64,000 nt of DNA from Streptomyces marispadix (GTDB taxonomy: Bacteria > Actinomycetota > Actinomycetes > Streptomycetales > Streptomycetaceae), in the NCBI RefSeq assembly GCF_022524345.1, contig NZ_JAKWJU010000002.1:5322001-5386000 (forward strand). Reading direction: 5' to 3'. Every line of letters begins with the position of its first letter. The first letter of the stretch is position 1. The notes under the pieces were generated by a model. The model was given only the letters and a program-made list of their open reading frames with translations, did no database searches and was not told the DNA's origin. Positions 9,093 to 17,747 of this stretch are shown one piece after another. The translations under genes were made by a program, and so were the position numbers.

Positions 9093-11150
9093 GTGAACGC
9101 GCCCACCGGATCGGCCCAGCCGGTCCCGCAAGCGCCGCCGGCCTCGGACGCCTCTGCGGGAGACACGGCCCGTTCCACGGGAGACATGGCCCGCCTGCCG
9201 GGACAGGCACACGGGCCGGGCCTCCGTACGTACCCGGACGCCGGTGAGGCGACGGCCGTGGCCGCTGCTACGGAGGACCCGGCAGGCACGGACCCGGAAG
9301 GCACGGACCCGGCAGGCAAGGACCCCGCACATGCGGCGGACGCCGCCGCCGTCGTCGGTCTGCTGTGCTGCTGGGTGCGTGAGCGGGGCGTCGAGCGTCC
9401 CTCCGAAGAGGAACAGCACACCCTGGTGCTGCCCATGGAGGCCACCGGCGTCAACTTGCGCGTCCCGGTGCGTCATTGGTCGCTCACGGGACGGCACGAC
9501 TTCGGACGGCCGTTCGTGGAGGGCGCCCCTGCGGACGCCGAGCCGCTGGACGCGGTGACGCTGGCCGCGCTGATGGCGCGCGAGGCGGCCCATGTGGCGC
9601 GTGGCGATGGCGACTCCGTTGCGGAGCACGGCGCTGCGGGCGAGGGCGGCTCGCCGGACCGTTCCGGTACGGACCCGGGGGCCGGAGCCGCCGACCTCGT
9701 CGCCCGCGTCGCCGACTCCGTACGCCGCACCACCCGCTTCCTCGCCGAGCGCCGCGCCGCGCCCGAACCGCCGCCGGGCCACGGCCCGTTCATCGAGGCC
9801 GAACAGTCGCTGGTGCTGGGCCACCCGCTGCACCCGGCACCCAAGAGCCGCGAGGGCCTCACCGACGACGAGTGCGCGGCGTACTCGCCGGAGACGCGCG
9901 CCGCCTTCCCGCTGCACTGGTTCGCCGTACACGAGTCGGTGCTGGCCTGCGACTCCGCCTGGACCGAGCGCGGACGCGCCGTGGGTGCCGCACAGCTCGC
10001 CGCCCGTCTCGCCGGTGACACCGTCACCTCCCGACTGCCCGCCCGCACCGTGCCGTTGCCGCTGCACCCCTGGCAGGCACGCGGGCTCGCCCACCGCCCC
10101 GCCGTTGCGGGCCTCCTCGCCGACGGGCTGCTGCACGACCTGGGCGCGGGCGGTGACGTGTGGCACCCGACGTCCTCCGTACGTACGGTAATGCGCCCCG
10201 GCGGACCGGCGATGCTCAAGCTCTCCGTCGGGCTGCCCATCACCAACTCCCGCCGGGAGAACCTGCGCAAGGAGCTGCTGCGCGGACTGGAGGTGCACCG
10301 GCTGCTGCGTTCCGGGCTCGGCGCACAGTGGCGGGCCGCGCACCCGGGCTTCGACATCGTCCGCGACCCGGCGTGGCTCGGGGTCGACGGGACGGACGGC
10401 CGGCCGGTGACGGGACTGGACACCGTCATCCGCCACAACCCCTTCGGCCCGGCCGACGACGCCGTCTGCGTCGCCGGTCTCACCGCGGAACGGCCCTCGC
10501 CCGGCGCGCCGCGGGGGAGGCTGCGCTCGCGCCTTGCGGACATCGTCGAGGGGCTGGCGGCTCGTACGGACCGGCCCGTGACGACCGTGGCCACCGAGTG
10601 GTTCCTGCGCTATCTCGACGCCGTCGTACGACCGGTGCTGTGGCTGGACGCCCACGCCGGCATCGCCTTGGAGGCGCACCAGCAGAACACCCTCGTGCTG
10701 CTCGACGAGGACGGATGGCCGTGCGGCGGCCGCTACCGCGACAACCAGGGCTACTACTTCCGCGAGTCACGGCGCGACGCCCTCCAGCAGCGGCTGCCCG
10801 GCACACGGCTCGGCGTCGACAGCGACACCTTCGTCGACGACGCGGTGGCCGACGAGCGCTTCGCGTACTACCTCGGCGTCAACAACGTCCTCGGCCTGAT
10901 CGGCGCCCTCGGGGTCCAACGCCTCGCGGACGAACGGGTGTTGCTCGCCGCGGCACGACAGTTCCTGCGCGCACGGGCGTGCGGGGAGGGCGACGGTCCC
11001 GTATCGGCGCTGCCCGCGCTGCTGCTGGAGTCGCCGACGTTGCGCTGCAAGGCGAATCTGCTCACGCGGCTGCACGGCATGGACGAACTCGAAGGCCCCG
11101 TCGACTCCCAGTCCGTGTACGTCACCGTCGGCAACCCGCTGTGCCGGTGA
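9093..11150 (+). CDS. IucA/IucC-family NIS siderophore synthetase (first copy)
   Basis: A 685-residue NRPS-independent siderophore synthetase, which adenylates a carboxylate (typically citrate or succinate derived) and joins it to an amine. Family marks: GHPLHPAPKSREG, HPWQ, KLSVGLPITNSRREN, EAHQQNTLV and RDNQGYYF. GTG 9093 has a GGAGGAG ribosome site. The first 90 residues are low complexity, with a TDPEGTDPAGKDPA-type repeat. The stop overlaps a GTG of the next frame (GTGA), suggesting coupling. It leads a cluster with an acyltransferase and a second synthetase. I cannot assign the substrate class from sequence alone. No iron-box (DmdR/IdeR consensus) was seen in the 290-base upstream gap. 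Confidence 0.88.
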   Translation: MNAPTGSAQPVPQAPPASDASAGDTARSTGDMARLPGQAHGPGLRTYPDAGEATAVAAATEDPAGTDPEGTDPAGKDPAHAADAAAVVGLLCCWVRERGVERPSEEEQHTLVLPMEATGVNLRVPVRHWSLTGRHDFGRPFVEGAPADAEPLDAVTLAALMAREAAHVARGDGDSVAEHGAAGEGGSPDRSGTDPGAGAADLVARVADSVRRTTRFLAERRAAPEPPPGHGPFIEAEQSLVLGHPLHPAPKSREGLTDDECAAYSPETRAAFPLHWFAVHESVLACDSAWTERGRAVGAAQLAARLAGDTVTSRLPARTVPLPLHPWQARGLAHRPAVAGLLADGLLHDLGAGGDVWHPTSSVRTVMRPGGPAMLKLSVGLPITNSRRENLRKELLRGLEVHRLLRSGLGAQWRAAHPGFDIVRDPAWLGVDGTDGRPVTGLDTVIRHNPFGPADDAVCVAGLTAERPSPGAPRGRLRSRLADIVEGLAARTDRPVTTVATEWFLRYLDAVVRPVLWLDAHAGIALEAHQQNTLVLLDEDGWPCGGRYRDNQGYYFRESRRDALQQRLPGTRLGVDSDTFVDDAVADERFAYYLGVNNVLGLIGALGVQRLADERVLLAAARQFLRARACGEGDGPVSALPALLLESPTLRCKANLLTRLHGMDELEGPVDSQSVYVTVGNPLCR
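9281..9329 (+). repeat. In-frame 15-bp repeat in synthetase 1
   Basis: Three imperfect 15-bp units encode AGTDP, EGTDP and AGKDP in succession inside the unconserved N-terminal region. Confidence 0.6.
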
Positions 11151-11191
11151 CCGGCGACCCGGCCACGGGCGCCGAGGGGGGAGACGCACAG

Positions 11192-12064
11192 GTGAACGCG
11201 AACGGTCCCGAGTTCCGTCCGGGCGGTCCGGGCTCCCGTACGCCTGGTCCCGACTTCCCTGCGGACACGGGGACTTCCCACCACACTGGGACTTCCCACC
11301 ACACGGGGACTTCTCAGCCCACCGGGAAGCCGGGGGATGGCGAGGCCGACGACACGCTCGACCTCGCGCTGTCCGACGAGCTGACACGGCTGCTGGCCGA
11401 GCACGGCCGGTACGAAGAAACGGAGCACGCCACCAAGCACGGCCCGTCGGGGTCTGCCCCTGACGGCCCGGCCCCGGCTCACGGCCCGGCCCCGGACCTG
11501 CTCGACGCCGTGGGCGACTGGCCCGCCACCGCGAGCCCCGTGGGCACGCTGCGGCTCGTACCCGTCGTGATGGACCGCGATCTGCGGCTGATCACCGCAT
11601 GGATGAACGACCCGGCGGTCGCCGCCTATTGGGAACTGGCGGGCCCGCAGGAGGTGACCGCGGCACATCTGCGGACGCAGCTGGAAGGCGACGGCCGCAG
11701 CGTGCCCTGTCTGGGCGTTCTCGACGGCGTCCCCATGAGCTACTGGGAGGTCTACCGCGCCGACCTCGACCCGATCGCCCGCCACTGCCGCGCACGTCCG
11801 CACGACACGGGACTGCACCTGCTGATCGGTTCGGTGCCCGACCGCGGCCGAGGCGTGGGGACCGCTCTGCTGCGTGCCGTCGCCGACCTCGTACTGGACC
11901 GCCGGCCGGACTGCGGGCGTGTGCTCGCCGAACCGGACGTACGCAACGTCGCCTCCGTCGCGGCCTTCCTGAAGGCGGGCTTCCGGCTCTCGGCCGAGGT
12001 GGATCTGCCCGGGAAGCGTGCGGCGCTCATGGTGCGCGACCGGGCTCTGCGCGAAGTGCTCTGA
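11192..12064 (+). CDS. Siderophore-type GNAT N-acyltransferase
   Basis: A 290-residue protein whose C-terminal 170 residues are a GNAT acyltransferase of the IucB/AlcB/MbtK kind, expected to acylate a hydroxylamine or amine that the flanking synthetases condense. The domain begins near LRLVPVVMDRDL and shows YWEVYRADLDPIA, the acyl-CoA loop PDRGRGVGTALL and the terminal EPDVRNVASVAAFLKAGF. The first 115 residues are low complexity with a three-fold GTSHHT-type repeat. GTG 11192 is chosen because GGGGAG lies eight bases upstream; an alternative GTG at 11147 would overlap the previous stop and add 15 residues. The next gene starts 83 bases after its stop. Confidence 0.82.
   Translation: MNANGPEFRPGGPGSRTPGPDFPADTGTSHHTGTSHHTGTSQPTGKPGDGEADDTLDLALSDELTRLLAEHGRYEETEHATKHGPSGSAPDGPAPAHGPAPDLLDAVGDWPATASPVGTLRLVPVVMDRDLRLITAWMNDPAVAAYWELAGPQEVTAAHLRTQLEGDGRSVPCLGVLDGVPMSYWEVYRADLDPIARHCRARPHDTGLHLLIGSVPDRGRGVGTALLRAVADLVLDRRPDCGRVLAEPDVRNVASVAAFLKAGFRLSAEVDLPGKRAALMVRDRALREVL
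11267..11320 (+). repeat. 18-bp tandem repeat, three copies, inside the acyltransferase gene
   Basis: Units 11267-11284, 11285-11302 and 11303-11320; the first two differ by one base and the third is diverged at its end. The repeat is in frame (six codons per unit) and lies in the disordered N-terminal extension, so copy-number change would not disturb the reading frame. Confidence 0.8.
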
Positions 12065-12147
12065 AGTCCCCGGCCCCGGCGCCCCGTTCCCACGGGCGCG
12101 CCCAAGTGCCTGTCCCGAAGCCGCCCTGCCCGAAGAGGAGATTCACA

Positions 12148-14133
12148 GTGCATCTGCCGGCAGCCGACGACACCGACGACGTTCTCCGCGGCTCAGGCGA
12201 GCTGCATCTGCCGCCCGGCCTCGACCACGACTCGTGGCGCAGGGCGGGCAGGCGGCTGCTGGTGAAGATGATCAGCGAGTTCGCCTACGAGGAGATCATC
12301 CGGCCCGAGCCCGATACGGAGGCCGAGGGGGGCCGGGAAGAGGATGCCGACACCGTGGGAGATCCGGAGTCCGCCGTGGGAGATCCGGAGGCCGGCGGCG
12401 CCCGACCAGCGTCCGCAGCCGGCGACTTGCCCCCGGGCCACACCTCCGCTGACGCCCCCGGTCACCTCTCCGGGCCCGCCCGCGCCTTCCGCCCGTACCG
12501 CCTCCGCGTGGCGGACGACCTCACCCTCCGCTTCCGCGCCCGCCGCGGCGCCTACGGCCACTGGAACATCGACCCGGCGTCCCTCACCCCCACCGGCGCC
12601 GACCCCTTCGCGTTCCTCCTCCGCGCACACGACGCCCTCCTGGGCCTCACAGGCGACACCACAGGTCATCTCGTCCGCGAGCTGTCCGCCACCCTGCTCG
12701 CCGACGTACGGCTGAGCGAGCGCGAACTGCCCGCCGCCCGCCTCGCGGAACTCGGCTACGCGGAGCTGGAGGGCCACCAGAAGGGCCATCCCTGGCTCGT
12801 CATGAACAAGGGCAGGCTCGGCTTCTCCGCCTCCGACGCGGCCAGTTGGGCCCCCGAGGCACGCCGCGAACAGCGCCTTCCATGGATCGCCGTACGGACC
12901 GGGGACACCGGGATCGCCGCCTACCGCGGTGTGCCCGCGCTCGCCGAGCCGCACCGCCTCTACGAGCGTGAGCTGAGCCCCGAGACCCTGCGGGACTTCC
13001 GCCACACCCTCCGCTCGCGTGGACTGCCCGCCGAGGACTATCTCTTCCTGCCCGTACACCCCTGGCAGTGGGACGAGACGATCGCGCCGCTCTTCGCCGA
13101 CTCCATCGCCAGGGGCGACATCGTCCCGCTGCGCTCTGACGGCGATCTGCGGCTGCCCCAGCAGTCCGTACGCACCTTCCTGAACGTCAGCCGCCCCGAG
13201 CGGCACACCGTGAAGCTGCCGCTGTCCGTGCTCAACACCCTTGTCTGGCGCGGACTTCCCACCGAGCGGACCCTCGCGGCGCCCGCCGTGACCCGCTGGA
13301 TCCACGGCCTGCGCGACAGCGATACCTTCCTGCGCGACGAGTGCCGGGTGATCCTGCTCGGCGAGGTCGCCTCCGTCACCGTGCGCCATCCCCTCTACGA
13401 CCGGCTGCCGCAGGTTCCGTACCAGTACCGCGAACTGCTCGGCTGCATCTGGCGCGAGCCGCTTGCCGGTCAGCTCGAATCGGGCGAGCGGGCCCGCACC
13501 CTCGCCGCCCTGCTCCACACCGACGCCAGGGAGCGGTCCCTCACGGCGGAACTCGTCGAACGCTCCGGTCTGCCGCCCCGCGTCTGGCTGCGGCACCTCT
13601 TCGCGGCCCTGCTGCCGCCGCTGCTGCACTTCCTCTACCGCTACGGGACGGTCTTCTCACCGCACGGCGAGAACGCCATCGTCGTCTTCGACGAGGACGA
13701 CGTGCCGGTGCGGCTGGCGGTCAAGGACTTCGTCGACGACGTCAACATCAGCGCCGAGCCCGTGCCCGAACTCGACGGCATGCCCGCGGAAGTGCGTGAG
13801 GTGCTGCTGACCGAACCTCCCGCGTTCCTGCCGCAGTTCATCCACTCCGGTCTCCTCGTCGGCGTCTTCCGCTATCTGGCGCCGCTCTGTGAGGACCAAC
13901 TGAACGTCCCCGAAGGGGAGTTCTGGTCGCTGGTGCGGGCGGAGGCCGAGCGCCACCACGCACGCTTCCCCGAACTGAAGGACCGCGTCGCCGCCTACGG
14001 GCTGCTCGGTCCGCGCATCGAACGGCTCTGCCTCAATCGCAACCGTCTGCACATGGACGGCTACCGCGACAGCTCCGAGCGCCCGCACGCGGCCGTACAC
14101 GGCACGGTCCCCAACCCGCTGCACGCACCGTGA
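12148..14133 (+). CDS. IucA/IucC-family NIS siderophore synthetase (second copy)
   Basis: A 661-residue NIS synthetase. Diagnostic segments are LEGHQKGHPWLVMNKGRLGF, HPWQWDE, RTFLNVSRPERHTVKLPLSV, HGENAIVVF and LAVKDFVDD. It differs clearly from the first synthetase, as expected when two enzymes catalyse successive condensations. GTG 12148 follows AAGAGGAG. Residues 55-115 are a poorly conserved acidic insert carrying a two-fold VGDPE repeat (about 12354-12391). It ends the cluster; the 169 bases to dinG carry no clear hairpin. Confidence 0.88.
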   Translation: MHLPAADDTDDVLRGSGELHLPPGLDHDSWRRAGRRLLVKMISEFAYEEIIRPEPDTEAEGGREEDADTVGDPESAVGDPEAGGARPASAAGDLPPGHTSADAPGHLSGPARAFRPYRLRVADDLTLRFRARRGAYGHWNIDPASLTPTGADPFAFLLRAHDALLGLTGDTTGHLVRELSATLLADVRLSERELPAARLAELGYAELEGHQKGHPWLVMNKGRLGFSASDAASWAPEARREQRLPWIAVRTGDTGIAAYRGVPALAEPHRLYERELSPETLRDFRHTLRSRGLPAEDYLFLPVHPWQWDETIAPLFADSIARGDIVPLRSDGDLRLPQQSVRTFLNVSRPERHTVKLPLSVLNTLVWRGLPTERTLAAPAVTRWIHGLRDSDTFLRDECRVILLGEVASVTVRHPLYDRLPQVPYQYRELLGCIWREPLAGQLESGERARTLAALLHTDARERSLTAELVERSGLPPRVWLRHLFAALLPPLLHFLYRYGTVFSPHGENAIVVFDEDDVPVRLAVKDFVDDVNISAEPVPELDGMPAEVREVLLTEPPAFLPQFIHSGLLVGVFRYLAPLCEDQLNVPEGEFWSLVRAEAERHHARFPELKDRVAAYGLLGPRIERLCLNRNRLHMDGYRDSSERPHAAVHGTVPNPLHAP

Positions 14134-14302
14134 CCGGACCGTGACGGCACCGGCCGCGAACGTACGAGCCGCGAATCCACGGAGGGGAGGGGCGGGGCCG
14201 GTGTTCGGAGGCGGCCACGGGATACGAGACAGAGACTGCGGGGGCGGAAGGGACAGCGGCGGCGGACGCGGTGTCAGAGGTGCCGCGTAGGGTGTCGGAT
14301 CT

Positions 14303-16390
14303 ATGAGCAAGCCCGCCCTCACCGATCTCCTGCACGCCGCCGTCACCGCCGTCGGCGGTACGGAACGGCCTGGTCAGGTAGCCATGGCCGAAGCCGTCGC
14401 CGAGGCGGTCGAAAGCGGCACCCATCTGCTGATCCAGGCGGGCACCGGCACCGGCAAGTCTCTGGGCTATCTCGTCCCCGCGCTGGCGCACGGGCAGCCC
14501 GTGGTGATCGCGACGGCCACGCTCGCGCTCCAGCGTCAGCTCGTCGAGCGCGACCTGCCGCGCACGGTCGAGGCGCTGCATCCGCTGCTGCGCCGCCGCG
14601 CCGCGTTCGCCATGCTCAAGGGCCGCTCCAACTATCTGTGTCTGCACCGTCTGCACGAGGGCGTTCCACAGGAGGAGGACGAAGGGCTCTTCGATCCCTT
14701 CGAGAGCGCTGCCCCCACCTCCCGCCTCGGCAAGGACCTGCTGCGGCTGCGCGACTGGTCCGACGAGACGGAGACGGGCGACCGCGACGATCTCCGTCCG
14801 GGCGTCTCCGACCGCGCCTGGTCGCAGGTCTCGGTCTCCTCCCGCGAGTGCCTGGGAGCCGCCAAGTGCGCCTACGGAGCCGAGTGCTTCGCCGAGGCCG
14901 CACGTGAACGGGCCAAGCTCGCCGAGGTCATCGTCACCAACCACGCACTCCTCGCCATCGACGCGATCGAGAACGCACCGGTGCTGCCGCCTCACGAGGT
15001 CCTGATCGTCGACGAGGGCCACGAACTGGTCTCCCGCGTCACCGGCGTGGCCACCGGCGAACTGACGCCCGGCGGTGTCAACCGCGCGGTGCGCCGCGCC
15101 GCCAAGCTCATCGACGAGAAGAGCGCCGACCGGCTCCAGACGGCCGCCGAGAGCTTCGAGCGCCTGATGGAGCTGGCACTGCCCGGACGTCTCGAAACGG
15201 TCCCCGAGGACCTCGGGTACGCACTGGCGGCGCTGCGCGACGCCGCCCGCGCCGGCATCACGACCCTCGGCAACACCCGCGACAAGTCGGTGCAGGACGA
15301 GGACGCCGTACGCAAACAGGCCCTGGCCTCGCTGGAGAACGTGCACGACGTGGCCGAACGGGTCGTCGAGGGCTCCGAGTTCGACGTGATCTGGTACGAG
15401 AGGCACGACCGCTTCGGCGCCTCGCTGCGCGTCGCACCGCTCTCGGTCTCGGGGCTGCTGAGGGAGAAGCTCTTCAGCGACCGGTCGGTCGTCCTCACCT
15501 CGGCCACCCTCAAACTGGGCGGCGACTTCGACGGCGTGGGAGCCTCACTGGGCCTCGCCCCGGAGCGCGTGCTCGGCGACGACTCACCCGGCGGCGACGC
15601 CGGACAGCAGCAGGAGACGCCCCGTTGGCGCGGCCTGGACGCGGGCTCTCCCTTCGACTACCGCAAGCAGGGAATCCTCTACGTCGCCGCGCATCTCGCG
15701 CCGCCCGGGAGGGAGCAGTCCCGACGGGACATGCTCGACGAACTCACCGATCTGGTCGGCGCCGCCGGCGGTCGCACGCTCGGGTTGTTCTCCTCGATGC
15801 GTGCCGCACAGACGGCCGCGGAGGAGCTGCGCGGCAGGCTCGGGGTGCCGATCCTGCTTCAGGGCGAGGAGACGCTGGGCGAGCTGATCCGCCGCTTCGC
15901 GGAGGACCCGCAGACGTGTCTGTTCGGCACGCTCTCGCTGTGGCAGGGCGTCGATGTGCCGGGCCCGAGCTGCCAGTTGGTGGTCATGGACCGCATTCCG
16001 TTCCCCCGGCCCGACGATCCGCTGATGAGTGCCAGGCAGAAGGCGGTCGAGGAGAACGGCGGCAACGGCTTCATGGCGGTCGCCGCCACACATGCCGCGC
16101 TGCTGATGGCACAGGGCTCCGGCAGGCTCGTGAGGGCGTCGGGGGACAGGGGCGTGGTCGCGGTGCTCGACCCCCGGCTGGAGCGGGCCCGTTACGGCGG
16201 ATTTCTGCGGGCTTCGATGCCCGGCTTCTGGTACACGACGGACCGCGACCAGGTGCGGCGTTCGCTCGCGGCCATCGACGCCGCTGCGAAGGAATCAGCG
16301 GAGGAACCAGCGAAGGAAACGGCCAGGGATTCGGCCAAGGAGCCGTCGGAAGCCTCAGAGGACGTGGCGGAGGCAGCGGCCGAGGTGTAG
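14303..16390 (+). CDS. DinG-family ATP-dependent DNA helicase
   Basis: A 695-residue superfamily 2 helicase of the DinG/XPD type, acting on forked or RNA-containing DNA structures. Walker A is in QAGTGTGKS (about residue 45-53), the DEAH-equivalent is VDEGHELV, SATL marks motif III, and the C-terminal motor shows LFGTLSLWQGVDVPG and GSGRLVRASGDRG. Spaced cysteines around SSRECLGAAKCAYGAECF resemble the iron-sulfur cluster region of the XPD/DinG group. The last 35 residues are a Glu/Ala/Lys tail. ATG 14303 has only a weak ribosome site. It is convergent with the ATPase gene, 36 bases away. It could act in the LexA regulon, but I saw no LexA box at its start. Confidence 0.85.
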   Translation: MSKPALTDLLHAAVTAVGGTERPGQVAMAEAVAEAVESGTHLLIQAGTGTGKSLGYLVPALAHGQPVVIATATLALQRQLVERDLPRTVEALHPLLRRRAAFAMLKGRSNYLCLHRLHEGVPQEEDEGLFDPFESAAPTSRLGKDLLRLRDWSDETETGDRDDLRPGVSDRAWSQVSVSSRECLGAAKCAYGAECFAEAARERAKLAEVIVTNHALLAIDAIENAPVLPPHEVLIVDEGHELVSRVTGVATGELTPGGVNRAVRRAAKLIDEKSADRLQTAAESFERLMELALPGRLETVPEDLGYALAALRDAARAGITTLGNTRDKSVQDEDAVRKQALASLENVHDVAERVVEGSEFDVIWYERHDRFGASLRVAPLSVSGLLREKLFSDRSVVLTSATLKLGGDFDGVGASLGLAPERVLGDDSPGGDAGQQQETPRWRGLDAGSPFDYRKQGILYVAAHLAPPGREQSRRDMLDELTDLVGAAGGRTLGLFSSMRAAQTAAEELRGRLGVPILLQGEETLGELIRRFAEDPQTCLFGTLSLWQGVDVPGPSCQLVVMDRIPFPRPDDPLMSARQKAVEENGGNGFMAVAATHAALLMAQGSGRLVRASGDRGVVAVLDPRLERARYGGFLRASMPGFWYTTDRDQVRRSLAAIDAAAKESAEEPAKETARDSAKEPSEASEDVAEAAAEV

Positions 16391-16426
16391 GCGACCGCTC
16401 GCCGTTCCGGCCGCGTGAAGCGCGGG

Positions 16427-17050
16427 TCAGCGAGGGGCGAGCCTCCCCTCCCGGCTCGCCGCCCCGGGCGCTTCTGATTCCCCGCTCGGCGCGGACTCCT
16501 CCTCGGCGGACGGCAGTTCGCACCAGACGGCCCTGCCTCCGGAAGCCGGCGCGTAGTGCCCCCAGGCGCGGCTCAACGTGTCCACCAGGTGCAGCCCACG
16601 GCCCACCTCGTCATGCGGAGCCGCCCTTCGCAGCCGGGGGTGCAGTCCCTTCGAGCCGGGGTCCCAGACCTCTATGAGCAGCGCGTCCTCGTGGCGGACC
16701 TTCAGCACGATCTGCTGTGCACGCTCCCGCTTCGCACCCGCGTCACCGGCACTGCCGTGTTTGACGGCGTTGGAGACCAGTTCGCATGTAAGCAGAGCCG
16801 CCGTCTCGCTCAGCGCGCCCAAGCCCCGTTCGTTCAGCACGCTGGTCACATGGCGACGGGCCGCCGACACCGCTTCCGGAATCGGAGCCATGAATTCCAC
16901 CAGTTCGAAGAGTTTCTCCCCGGCGCAGCACGCGTCGTCAGACACCGCGTGCGGCAGCGGCCCGGCGAAAGCCGCCGTGGTCTCCCGACAGCCGACGACA
17001 TCGGGTGATTCTTCCTCAGCTACGTCGGTGGGGCGCCGACATATGGCCAT
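16427..17050 (-). CDS. RsbW-like ATP-binding protein (HATPase, anti-sigma/regulatory type)
   Basis: A 207-residue protein with a GHKL ATPase fold like the many Streptomyces RsbW/SpoIIAB-like proteins, which act as serine kinases or anti-sigma factors. The N box is LVSNAVKHG, the G1 box VWDPGSKG, and the G2 box EVGRGLHLVDTLSRAWG. ATG 17050 is preferred: GGAG lies at a good distance, and an upstream GTG at 17101 has none. No sigma factor, anti-anti-sigma or SpoIIE-like phosphatase gene is adjacent, so its partner is unknown. An inverted repeat lies about 90-120 bases upstream. Confidence 0.75.
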   Translation of the reverse strand: MAICRRPTDVAEEESPDVVGCRETTAAFAGPLPHAVSDDACCAGEKLFELVEFMAPIPEAVSAARRHVTSVLNERGLGALSETAALLTCELVSNAVKHGSAGDAGAKRERAQQIVLKVRHEDALLIEVWDPGSKGLHPRLRRAAPHDEVGRGLHLVDTLSRAWGHYAPASGGRAVWCELPSAEEESAPSGESEAPGAASREGRLAPR

Positions 17051-17747
17051 GGGGGTGCTCCGTGGCTTTCGTTGCAGCGGGATCTCTTCCCGCCACTCCA
17101 CACCGTAGGCACATCGGGCATTCGTAGGAAGTGGTCACAGTGCCCGCACGGAAGCAGCGACAGGGCACTGTGCACGACCCGTGCGACTCTGGCACTTCGC
17201 ACGCGTGACCGGGGGCGGAAGCCCTCCAGTGCAGTCTGCACAGGCACTCCGCCGCGGCCCGGCACATTGCCCACTGCTGCAACTCGGGCGCCGCGCCTAT
17301 CGTTTGGGAAACACGCGCGCAGCCTGCCGTCAAGGCTCCAGTACGAATACAGGCCGGACATCGCACGAGGGGTGGAGCGAGGAGCGAGGTTTCACCGAGA
17401 ACGGAATTCGGTGCCGCCGGGGGAGCGGTGCCGCGATTCCTCACCGGAGCAGATTCGGCCCGTGCCGCATTCGCGGCCGGCTGCGGTCGGCACGGCCTTT
17501 GTCTCCCCTATGCCCGTTTCCCGTACACCGCATTACGCGAAGCGGATCGACGATGCCGTACGACGGGGCGGAGTGCGGGGGCGGAGCAGAACGCCGAACT
17601 CCCCTTCCGGCGCCCGCAGTCGAACGGAATTCGTTCGCACCCGACAGGAAACGGCATCGGCCCCCGGACATCGTGAACGTCCCCGTACCGTGGCCTTCCC
17701 GGCCGTCGCCCCGGACGGCGCGCAGAGCAGCGAGGAGTCCTCACCAC
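17051..17747. other. 697-bp divergent intergenic region (ATPase / hydantoinase operon)
   Basis: I see no convincing gene here; open frames crossing it have no recognisable product. It holds an inverted repeat with 10-bp arms at 17136-17172 (CACAGTGCCC and its complement, 17-base spacer), nearer the ATPase gene, and a 17-bp palindrome at 17621-17637 nearer the hydantoinase gene. Confidence 0.6.
17621..17637. promoter_or_regulatory. Palindromic operator candidate upstream of the hydantoinase operon
   Basis: CGAACG-GAATT-CGTTCG is a perfect palindrome with 6-bp arms, 110 bases before the hydantoinase start. The GAAC to GTTC gap is 7 bases, not the 4 of a LexA box. A regulator such as the operon's own PucR protein could bind it; this is inference. 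Confidence 0.4.

Noticed and set aside
17621..17637. LexA box before the hydantoinase gene
   Set aside because: The GAAC and GTTC halves are separated by 7 bases, not 4.
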